64,000 bases of DNA from Anaeromyces robustus (lineage: Eukaryota > Neocallimastigomycota > Neocallimastigomycetes > Neocallimastigales > Neocallimastigaceae): NCBI GenBank assembly GCA_002104895.1, contig MCFG01000052.1:112501-176500 (forward strand), read 5' to 3'. How positions within the stretch are numbered: the stretch's first letter is position 1; the number at the start of each line of letters is the position of its first letter. The notes beneath the pieces were generated by a model that worked only from the letters and a program-made list of their open reading frames with translations, was not told where the DNA came from and made no database searches. This document shows positions 32,901 to 51,247 of the stretch, piece by piece. Made by a program: the position numbers and the translations under genes.

Positions 32901-35900
32901 ATATATATATATATTTATGTTTGTTAATTAAATAATAATATTCAAATTTAAATATATAATTTTATATTTTTTTTATTACCCAATTAATGCAGAATCCAAT
33001 AAACTTTTTATATTTAATTCTTCAAACATTTGTTCTTGTGAATAATACGAATCACATATAGAATGATACATCATTGATCTCTGCTTGCCTCCTGGGCAGT
33101 TTAACTTAACATTAAAATATATAGAAATAAAAGAATATTTATATTTATTGTTAAAATTAATAATTATTATATATTAATTTTAACAATGTAATAATTTATT
33201 AATATATAAATATTCATACTTTGATGGTACGTTTATCTTCTTCACAAAAAACGGCTTTTTCATATCCTTTCTTGACTTCATTATCATTAAAAGGTCTTAT
33301 TCTTAATAAATATTAAAATAGTCATATATGTTAAAAATATTAAAATAGTCATATATGTTAAAAATATTAAAATAGTCATATATGTTAAAAATATACAAGT
33401 TAATAAATAATAAATTTCAATATAACAAAATATTGTTTTTAGTATTTCACCTAATATAGACCGAAATAGTATCTTCTTTTGAATCTAAATCAAGCTCTTC
33501 TTCATCTATAGTATCATATCTTATTTTTGAAATATCACTTTTACTTCCAGCACTTGTTTTTTTATAACTATTATTTGAAATGCAAAAAATGATAAAAATT
33601 TTACACATTAATTAATATTTTTTTATTAATATTTTTGATATAAATAAATAAATAATATTAAATAGTAAAAACTTATTTTCATTACTTCCTAGTATAGTTT
33701 TCTAGCATTCCACTATTACTTATTATATCGTTTATTAAACCTTTACCTTTTTTAAATTTTTTCATAGATGATGATGATGATGATGATGATGATAATGATG
33801 ATGTTAAAACTGATTTTTTATCATGATGAAATGAAGTATTTTTACTTGCTGGTGATATTTTTTGAATAGATTTAGATGTTGTTATATTAAAATTCTTTGA
33901 ATCTAATAATGGTAAAGAAATAGGATTATCATTATTATTTTTACTATTTTTCTTATTCCTTCCTTTTCCTTTTTCTTTTGAAATTTTTGAATTATTTTTT
34001 AAATTATCCTTAAAAGATGATGAACTTTTAATTGACGAAGAAGATGTTTTTTTTATTAAAGAAGATAAATTTTTATTTTTTGAAGATGTATCTTTAATAA
34101 ATGATGAGTTTGGTTTCATTTTTTCTTTTGTGTGATGTTTCATAGTCATTAAATAATCATCAAATATTTTATATGAATTAGCTAGAGAATTTATCATTTC
34201 AATTTTATTTTTAAAATTATCACTTTCAAAATTATTTTTAACATTATTTAATGATTCCTCTTCCGTCAAGTTCTCTTCTTTGCTATTTAATTTCAATATA
34301 TTATTGTCAATAGTACTATTTGTTTCAGGTATAATTGTTGTTTCCTTCACAACATTTTCATTAATAATGTCATTGTTAACATTATTATTAATATTATCTA
34401 AACTATTATTATTACTCTTTTTGGTAAATTCGTCATTATTATAAACCGGAAAATTCTTTAGTTCCGAATTTATATTTTCTTCTGATTTATCGTTAATACT
34501 TAAATTTACTGATATAATTTCAACATTTTCTTGTTGAATTATAGACCTTCTGTCTTCATTTTTATCATTATTTATATCAATATATTCTTTATCATTTAAA
34601 AAATCTTTATTTTCCGTTATGGTTATGTTATTTTGAGTTAATTGGTTATTTTCTAATAGTTTCTCACCTTTCTTAAATATATTATTTTCTGTTAATTTTT
34701 CATACTCTATTATGGAATTATTTTCCATTAATTTATCATTAATTTGATTTTTCAAAGAGTTATCTTTCGTTGATTTTTCATTTTTATTTAATATATTATA
34801 ATTCTCTATGTATTTTTCAGGTCCATTTAATGAATTAACTTTCTCTATTTCTCGCTCATTTTCATTTAGTATATTATTTTTCTCTTCTATTTGTTCATTT
34901 TCATTTAATGAATAAGTCTTCTCAATTCCTTTCATATTACATTTTTCTATTGATATCACATTTTCATTTCTATTTAATATATTATCTTTCTCTGTTTCTT
35001 TTCCATTTTCATTTAATAAATTATACTTTTCTGTTTCTTTTTCATTTTCACTTAATAAGTTATCTTTCTCTTTCTCTGTTTCTTTTCCATTTCCATTTAA
35101 TAAATTATCTTTCTCGGCTTCTTTTTCATTTTCATTTAATAAATTATCTTTCTCTATTTCTTTTTCATTTTCATTTAATAAATTATCTTTCTCTATTTCT
35201 TTTTCATTTTCATTTAATAAATTATCTTTCTCTATTTCTTTTTCATTTTCATTTAATAAATTATCTTTCTCTGTTTCTTTTTCATTTAATAAACTATCTT
35301 TCTCTACTTCTTTTTCATTTTCATTTAATAAATTATCTTTCTCTATTTCTTTTTCATTTTCATTTAATAAATTATTTTTTTCTGTTTCTTTTTCATTTTC
35401 ACTTAATAAGTTATCTTTCTCTTTCTCTGTTTCTTTTCCATTTCCATTTAATAATTTATCTTTTTCTACTTCTTTTTCATTTTCATCTAATAAATTATCT
35501 TTCTCTACTTCTTTTTCATTTTCATTTAATAAATTATCTTTCTCTATTTCTTTTTCATTTTCATTTAATAAATTATCTTTCTCTGTTTCTTTTTCATTTT
35601 CATTTAATAAATTGTCTTTCTCGGCTTCTTTTTCATTTTCATCTAATAAATTATCTTTCTCGGCTTCTTTTTCATTTTCATTTAATAAATTATCTTTCTC
35701 TGTTTCTTTTTCATTTAATAAACTATCTTTCTCTGCTTCTTTTTCATTTTCATTTAATAAATTATCTTTCTCTGTTTCTTTCTTATTCTCATTTAATAAA
35801 TTATCTTTCTCTGCTTCTTTCTTATTTTCATCTAATAAATTATCTTTCTCGGCTTCTTTTTCATTTTCATTTAATAAATTATCTTTCTCTGCTTCTTTTT

Positions 35901-37308
35901 CATTTTCATCTAATAAATTATCTTTCTCTGTTTCTTTCTTATTCTCATTTAATAAATTATCTTTCTCTGCTTCTTTCTTATTTTCATCTAATAAATTATC
36001 TTTCTCGGCTTCTTTTTCATTTTCATTTAATAAATTATCTTTCTCGGCTTCTTTTTCATTTTCATCTAATAAATTATCTTTCTCTGTTTCTTTCTTATTC
36101 TCATTTAATAAATTATCTTTCTCTGCTTCTTTCTTATTTTCATCTAATAAATTATCTTTCTCGGCTTCTTTTTCATTTTCATTTAATAAATTATCTTTCT
36201 CTATTTCTTTTTCACTTTCACTTAATAAATTATCTTTCTCTGTTTCTTTTTCATTTTCACTTAACAAATTATCTTTCTCTGTTTCTTTTTCATTTTCAAT
36301 TAATAAATTATCTTTCTCTGTTTCTTTTTCATTTTCATTTAATAAATTATCTTTCTCTGTTTCTTTTTCATTGTCATTTAATAAATTATCTTTCTCTGTT
36401 TCTTTTTCATTTGATAAATTACAATATCTTATTGACATCTCATTTTTATTTTTATTGATTATATCATTATTTTCTACTGACTGTTTGTTATTTTTTTCTT
36501 CTTTTCCATTTTCATTTGATAAAGAATTGTTTTCTTCACCATTTTTATTTTCATCAAACGAGAAGTTATTCTTTTTCAAATTTTTATTTTCAATTAATAA
36601 ATTATTATTTTCATTTATATTTAATAAAGAAACATTCCCTATTAATTTTTTATTTGCATTCAATGAATCTTTTACTAACAATTCATTATCTTCTACAAAT
36701 TTTTCATTTTTATTTAATGAATCAGCATTTTTTATTGATTCTTCATTTTTATTGAATATATTTTCTTTCTTTATTAATTTTTCATTTTCACTTAATGAAT
36801 TATTTACTGCTAAGTTTTCGTTATTATTCAATAAGTCTTCATTTAATGAAACATCATTACTTATTAATTCTTTATTATCATCTCCAGATCTTACACTTTC
36901 GTTTAATGAATTATTCTTTTCTAATATGTACTCATTATTTTTCATTAATTTTCCATTTAATGAAGAATCATTTTCCACTACGTTTTCATTGTTTTTTATA
37001 AATTTTTCATTTTCATATAAAATATTATCTATTGGTTTTTCATATGTAATTATTGAACTATTGTCTTTTCTTAAAACTTCATTTTTAACATTACTATCTT
37101 TTGTTAGATTTTCATTTATTTTGAATAAAATAATATCCTCTTCTGATTGAGGAGTTTCATAAGTTTGCTCTTTATTAATCACCACTTGATTTTTATTTTT
37201 AATTTTACTATTTAATTCAATAGTTTTATTATCATGTTGATTATGCTTTTTATTCATTGTTTCATTTTCTTCCTTCACTTCAGAAATTTTATTAAAAAAA
37301 TATTCTTG

Positions 37309-37355
<47 letters not shown>

Positions 37356-37626
37356 CTTCTTTATTATTTTCTTCATTCAAATTAATTTTCTCTTTATACA
37401 TTTCATCACTATCCAATAATGTTTCTTTTAAAGAATTTATGCTTTCCTTTTCATTCTCTTTAATTTTATCATTTACAATTATATCATATAATACAAGAGT
37501 TGTATCTGAAGTATTATCAATAATTTGAAATTTTTCCATTCCTTTTAAGATAGCAGTATTATCTAAATCTACTAATTTATTATTTTCTTTGTCATCGTTA
37601 AAATTTTCAACTTTAACATTATTCAT
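27900..37626 (-). CDS. KIF12-like kinesin with very long repeat-rich N-terminal extension
   Basis: Microtubule motor of 2,401 residues. Exons (minus strand): 37626-33686, 33567-33451, 33301-33220, 33104-32980, 32867-32675, 32546-32414, 32271-32035, 31910-31792, 31663-31544, 31382-31276, 31151-31115, 30941-30886, 30668-30652, 30379-30330, 30179-28808, 28684-28672, 28550-28285, 28120-27900; every phase agrees. Residues 1-1313 are one acidic, Asn/Glu-rich exon with 37 tandem copies of [13 protein letters not shown] (about 400-885). The motor (about 1345-1690) shows VYIRIRPFND, P-loop FGQTGSGKT, switch I SSRSH, switch II DLAGNEK, and [10 protein letters not shown] and [24 protein letters not shown] between P-loop and switch I resembles animal KIF12. 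A short neck coiled coil follows, then a disordered tail with long poly-Asn tracts. A motor placed after a 1,300-residue extension is unusual. The subfamily call is tentative; the kinesin call is firm. Confidence 0.9.
28672..28684 (-). other. 13-nt microexon in kinesin tail
   Basis: The upstream exon ends in phase 1 (G at 28808) and the downstream exon at 28550 reads only if it receives two bases. These 13 bases, bounded by CAG and GTATTA on the minus strand, bridge the phases exactly and encode Asp-Asn-Ser-Lys plus two bases. Confidence 0.72.
29895..29990 (-). repeat. Coding (AAT)n tract: poly-Asn in kinesin tail
   Basis: In-frame AAT triplets encoding about 30 asparagines, with a few Ser/Arg codons at one end. 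A second tract at about 29097-29173 and a third at about 28390-28458 lie in the same tail. All asparagines in the tracts use AAT, so this is triplet expansion in coding DNA. Confidence 0.92.
30652..30668 (-). other. 17-nt microexon in kinesin
   Basis: Seventeen bases between a TATAG acceptor and a GTAAAT donor on the minus strand. They take the reading from phase 2 (exon ending 30886) to phase 1 (exon starting 30379) and encode Lys-Lys-Met-Ile-Ser. Skipping them gives an early stop. Confidence 0.72.
33311..33391. repeat. 27-bp tandem repeat, three copies, in kinesin intron 2
   Basis: Three identical copies with period 27, starting at 33311, 33338 and 33365, each containing AGTCATATATG. They lie between the motor exons 33567-33451 and 33301-33220. 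Confidence 0.93.
34985..36425 (-). repeat. 39-bp coding minisatellite (37 copies) in kinesin N-terminus
   Basis: Tandem 39-base units encode [13 protein letters not shown] and variants (Thr/Ala/Ile/Val at the seventh position, Asn/Asp/Ser/Ile at the first). Four copies deviate in length, with 11-residue units lacking Asn-Glu or EKEKDNLL inserts. A four-unit 156-bp higher-order block occurs three times; its marker CTCTGTTTCTTTCTTATTC on the plus strand falls at 35770, 35926 and 36082. Confidence 0.95.
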
Positions 37627-40730
<3,104 letters not shown>

Positions 40731-43148
40731 ATGGAAAATTGTCAAGCTATAAAAATTAACAATAATTGTTTAAAAGAAAATAATTCAAAGTATAACATAA
40801 TAGCCATTAATAATAAAATCGTACTGAATAGTAATAATAAAAAAAAAATTAATTATTCAACTGATTTGCATTTCGATCAAGATTACAATAATATCGATTT
40901 TATAAAACGAAAAAAATTAAATAATAAAAAAGCGGAAAATATTATACTCTTTAAACCAAATAACGACAAAAGTATAGTTAAAGAAAATAATACATCTTTT
41001 AATCCAATAATAGAACAAAATATAACCGAGAATTTCAATACACAAGATAATTTAAATAATATCAATATGACAACCCCAGCTGAAAATCCCGAAGAATTTA
41101 TAAACAACGATACAACAGACAAAATAGAAATTTCTGAAGATTCATCGGTATTACCAACACCACCGCAAACACCAAAAACAAATTATTCTATACCAGAAAA
41201 TGATAATTCTAATGAAAATTTAACAGAAGAGGAGGAAATAAAACAACCAATAACCTTCAAACATATAAATGTAAGTGTACTCGATGAAATAAATGATATA
41301 AACCCAAATCTAGATGATGATAGTTCTGAGGAAGATGAAAATGATGAAGAAAGTAATGAAGAATATGAAGATATAAATATTGGTGAAGAATTTGATGAAA
41401 ATCAAACAAACAACCCAGAAAATTTAGCATCATCAACAAGCCTCTTATCTATTAGTAAAGAGGATAATGAAAATAATGAAAATAATGATAATGAAGATGT
41501 ACCAATGCCAAACTTAACAGTACCACCAGTACCTTCATCAGAACCATCTCCAATCCCAACAGGTGATTCCTTTGATAATTTAAGTGTACCATCAAATTCA
41601 AATGGAATATCATTTGGAGCTCTCATTAGTCAAAATGGTGAAAATATTACCTATTCTTATAATAGTGATTCAACTCTTAACAGTGGTGATTCTACTTTAA
41701 TACAACATTCTTCAGTGTCTTCATATCTTGATAAAGAAGATGATGTAATGTCTGAATCTATCTTACAAAATTTAATATTTATACTGCTAGTGCAAGTCAA
41801 CCAAAAAATCCACGTCCTGTTGGTACATTACCACCAATATGTAAAGAGGATTGTGGTGAAGATGCCTATTTTATTTTAGATAAACCTAATTTTTCAGCCT
41901 TAGGTATAGCCGATGGTGTCGGTGGCTGGACTTTCTTAGGATATGATCCAAGTTTATTTGCATGGGATTTAATGAATTGCTGTAAAGAATGTGCAACAAC
42001 GAATACTTGGCCTGATCCACAAGATATTCTTGTTGGAGGTTATAATAGAGTAGTTGAAAAAAATGAAATTGAAGCTGGTAGTTCTACTGCTTGTATTATC
42101 ACTTTGGATAAAACTACTGGTACAGTGTATTCTTCTAATATTGGTGATTCAGGTTTTATTGTAATTAGAAATGGTAAGGTTGCTTATCAAACTCATGAAC
42201 TACAGCATTATTTTAATGCTCCATACCAACTTTCTGTTTTACCAGATGAAATGAAAAATGATCCTATAAATATTATGGATTCACCTAATGATGCAATAAT
42301 TGATCAATGTACAGTTGAAGAAGGAGATGTAATTGTTTTGGGAACGGATGGTCTTTGGGATAATATATTTAATGAAGAAATTATAACTAAATTAGCTAGC
42401 AGTATTGAAAAAATTGATAATATTCAAAAAGAAATCAAGCAAATAAATGAAATATTATATCAACATCAACAAAAACAGAAACAAAATGGTGAAGAGAATG
42501 ATGAAAAAACAGAGTTAATGAAATACAATGAATCTGAACAAAAGAATGAAAAGGAGGAAGAAGTTGAAAATATATTGAAAGAAAATGAAGGAAAAGATGA
42601 AATAAAGAAAAATAATAATGATGATAAAAAAGATGAAATAAAGAAAGAAAATGATAATGATAAAGAATATAAAATGAAAGAAAAAGAAAACAATGATATT
42701 GAAAATGACATTAAAGAAAATGACAATGACATTAAAAAAGATGAAATTAAAGAAGATAAAATTAAAGAAGATGAAATTAAAAAAGATGACATTAAAGAAG
42801 ATGACATTAAAGAAGATAAAATTAAAGAATGTGAAATTTCAAATGATGTTAAAGAAATTAAAATTAAGAAAAATGAAATTAAAGAAGAAAGTAAAATGAA
42901 AGAAGATCAATTTTTATATAATGATGAACCATCAATGGAAAATGTTATTAGAAGAAAGAAGGAATTAAATAATGAATGTAATCATATATTAAAAGAAATT
43001 GCTGTAAAATTAACATTAGATACTAGAGAAATGTCAAGAAACTTTGATAAAGTTAGTCCATTTTCTTATAATGCTAAAAAATGTGGTATAATACATTATG
43101 GAGGGTAATTATTCAATATTCTTTTTTTTTTTTTTTTTTTTTTTTTGT

Positions 43149-43240
<92 letters not shown>

Positions 43241-43677
43241 TTATTCGTTTAATCATTTATTCATTTACTTACTTATTTTATTTCATTATATTATATTATA
43301 TTATATTATATTATATTATATTATATTATATTATATTATATTATATTATATTATATTATATTATATTATATTATATTATATTATATTATATTATATTATA
43401 TTATATTATATTATATTATATTATATTATATTATATTATATTATATTATATTATATTATATTATATTATATTATATTATATTATATTATATTATATTATA
43501 TTATATTATATTATATTATATTATATTATATTATATTATATTATATTATATTATATTATATTATATTATATCATATTTGATTTGATTAAATTAAATAATA
43601 GTAAAATTGACGATATTACAGTTATTGTTGCCTATATTTCTTCTGCTGATGAAACTGAATTAGAAATAAAAAATTAA
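40731..43677 (+). CDS. PTC7: PPTC7/Ptc7-type PP2C phosphatase with acidic N-terminus and charged insert
   Basis: Metal-dependent Ser/Thr phosphatase of the PPTC7/azr1 branch. Exons: 40731-43104 and 43602-43677; about 816 residues if the frame break near 41770 is bridged. Residues 1-345 are Asn/Glu/Asp/Ser-rich with no mitochondrial leader, although Ptc7 homologues usually work in mitochondria. Catalytic motifs are EDAYF, GIADGVGGW (Asp metal ligand), GSSTACIITL, NIGDSGF, GTDGLWDN and, across the intron, GGKIDDITVIVAYI. Between GTDGLWDN and the C-terminal part lies an insert of roughly 185 residues rich in Lys/Glu/Asp/Ile, including tandem EIKED/KIKED units. The frame carrying the N-terminus ends at 41877-41879; the frame carrying the catalytic domain is open from 41756. 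The overlap holds AAAATTTA, where either one missing A or a -1 ribosomal slip gives the full protein. Confidence 0.83.
43149..43570. repeat. (TTTA)n and (TTATA)n arrays in the phosphatase intron
   Basis: The 497-base intron 43105-43601 is almost entirely repeat: a T run, a TTTA array (about 43149-43241) and then about 57 copies of TTATA (about 43283-43570). The TTATA array has no stop in two frames, which creates long ILYYIILYY readings that are not genes. Confidence 0.96.
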
Positions 43678-44298
43678 TTTATTTAAAAACACTACAAAAA
43701 AATCATTATAATAAATATTATGATTATTTTAAAAATAAAATAATTATTTAACAATCGCATATACTCATATCGCAATTATTATTTTAATCAAAAATAATAA
43801 CCAACTATTCGTATTTAAAACATCAAAAAAAAATGTATATTATAAATAATCTTACTATTTATTTTACTATAAAAATATTTTAAATTTTATAAAAATTGTT
43901 CTTATAAACAATTACATTATATATTATATAATTTTTTTTTTTATCTTTAAACCTCTTTAAATTATATATATATATATATCAACTCACATAACCAAACCTT
44001 ATTTTTTTAATATTATTTTGAAATTTTTTTATATTTAATTTATATTTTTCAAAAATAAAATATATATACATATATATATGTATATAATGTATATATTATA
44101 TAATAATATAATAACAATTTAATAATAAAATATATATATTATATATTATATTATTCCTTTCCTTTTTTTTTTTTTTTATTTTGTTTTTTTTTTTTTTTTT
44201 TTTTTTTCATCTATTTTACTTTATTTTGTTTTGTTTTGTTTTTTATTATTATTATAATTTATTTATATATTTATCATTTTTCTTAAACTTTATCTCAA

Positions 44299-44567
44299 TA
44301 ATAATTCAATAATTCCTTATATTATTATTATAAATATTATTAATATTTTTAATAACAATTTCATTTAATAATTCAATAATTCCTTATATTATTATTATAA
44401 ATATTATTAATATTTTTAATAACAATTTCATTTAATAATTCAATAATTCCTTATATTATTATTATAAATATTATTAATATTTTTAATAACAATTTCATTT
44501 AATAATTCAATAATTCCTTATATTATTATTATAAATATTATCAATATTTTTAATAACAATTTCATTT
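44299..44567. repeat. 67-bp minisatellite, four copies
   Basis: The marker TCCTTATATT recurs at 44314, 44381, 44448 and 44515, a period of 67. Copies are almost identical; the fourth has a C in place of T (TATCAATATT). The unit is more complex than the other simple repeats here. Confidence 0.94.
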
Positions 44568-44614
44568 ATTATATTTTTCACATAAACTGATTACATCTAC
44601 ATACTTATATATTT

Positions 44615-44646
44615 GAGAACAACATATCTAAATATATGTTGTTCTC
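44615..44646. repeat. 13-bp perfect inverted repeat (hairpin)
   Basis: GAGAACAACATAT (44615-44627) and its exact complement ATATGTTGTTCTC (44634-44646) flank a 6-base loop. It stands out because the arms contain several G/C pairs. It may form an RNA hairpin in a 3' region. Confidence 0.85.
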
Positions 44647-44684
44647 ATTTATTTACAATTTAATAATATATATAAATGCAAAGA

Positions 44685-44734
<50 letters not shown>

Positions 44735-45190
44735 GAGTGGATGAAAAAAATAAAAAAATAAAAATAAAAAAAAAAAAAAAGAAAAAGAAAAAGAAAAATA
44801 TTAAATATAAAATGTAAAAAAAAAAAATAAAAAATAAAAAAAAAAATAACTCTTGACAAAAAATAAATAAATAAATTTTATTATTATTACTATCATCATT
44901 TTATCTGTATTCTTTTTTACTCTTATTATTATTTATATTTATAAAAATAAAATTGAAAATGAACAATTTTTATTATTATTGTTATTGATATTTTATTAAA
45001 TAATTAATTTTAAATTGACTAATAATACCATATTTTATAAAAGCATATCACTATTCTATGAACTTTTTATTTTTTATCGTACCTTGTTTTTTTTTTTTTT
45101 TTTTAAATACTATTTATATTTTACTTAATATCATTTAATGTAAATAAAATAAATTGATACATATTTATTTTATTAATAAATTATTTGTTA

Positions 45191-45476
45191 ATAAAAATAT
45201 TTAAAAAAAAGTGTTTTTCAAATCAGTTAATAATTTATAAATAAATAATGACTTTAATTATTTTTGATACTTCATTAATTATATATAAAAATATTAACAG
45301 AGTATTACAATTATATAGAAAAGAAAATATTATATAAAAATATTTAAAAAAAAGTGTTTTTCAAATCAGTTAATAATTTATAAATAAATAATGACTTTAA
45401 TTATTTTTGATACTTCATTAATTATATATAAAAATATTAACAGAGTATTACAATTATATAGAAAAGAAAATATTAT
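45191..45476. repeat. 143-bp tandem duplication
   Basis: Two virtually identical 143-base copies, 45191-45333 and 45334-45476; for example GTGTTTTTCAAATCAG occurs at 45211 and 45354. No coding content. Confidence 0.94.
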
Positions 45477-46088
45477 AAATGTATTCATAAACAAATAAAT
45501 AAATAATTTATTAAAAATAAAAAAAATAACAAATAATAAAATAATAAAAAAAAAATAAAATAAAAAATTAATAATTAAAAATTAAAAAATAAAAAATAAA
45601 ATAAAAAATAAATAAAAAATATATAATATATTTCTTTAGTAAATAAAAATAAAATATTTATATATATATATATTATATTATTTCTCTTCTTTCCATTGAT
45701 TACATTTTAATTCATAATATTATAAATTAATATAATTTATTTAATTTTTTATTTATTTTTTATTTATTTTTTATTTTTTAATTTTTAATTTTTTATTTTT
45801 TATTTTTTATTTTTAATTTTTTATTCTTTATTTATTATTTTCTTTTTTAATGATTTAATTTTTTTTTATTTTGTTATGTGCAACATTATAATTTTGTTTT
45901 TATTATTTTTTTTATTTAAATATTAATATTATTTATTCATTATTTTTTTTTATTTTACTAAAACTGTTTTTAATTATTTTGTTTTTTTATGTTTTATTAT
46001 AATTACTATATTAAATTAATTTTTTTTTTCTAAATATTTATTTTTCTTTTTTTTTTTTTTTCCTTGTTTTTTTTTTTTTATTATTTAA

Positions 46089-51247
<5,159 letters not shown>

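Larger units (their letters stand above)
43678..46088. other. Intergenic region between convergent phosphatase and YME2 genes
   Basis: A 2.4 kb gap that should contain both 3' ends. It holds a 67-bp minisatellite, a 13-bp inverted repeat, an AAT array (about 44688-44733) and a 143-bp tandem duplication (separate entries for the first, second and fourth). No gene recognised. Confidence 0.7.

Noticed and set aside
34908-36458. Plus-strand 516-codon hydrophobic frame
   Set aside because: Shadow of the 39-bp coding repeat of the kinesin on the other strand. Kept only as a low-interest finding.
41745-41790. A 46-nt intron (GTAATG..CTAG) explaining the phosphatase frame change
   Set aside because: The phase after removal is wrong for the catalytic frame, and the length is below the other introns here.
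43081-43677. 198-codon frame of IILYY repeats joined to the phosphatase C-terminus
   Set aside because: The donor GGGTAATT at 43105 and acceptor at 43601 join GG to KIDDIT exactly as in the family; the repeat is intronic.
44299-44567. Possible CRISPR-like array
   Set aside because: Units are contiguous with no unique spacers, and the host is eukaryotic; it is a minisatellite.
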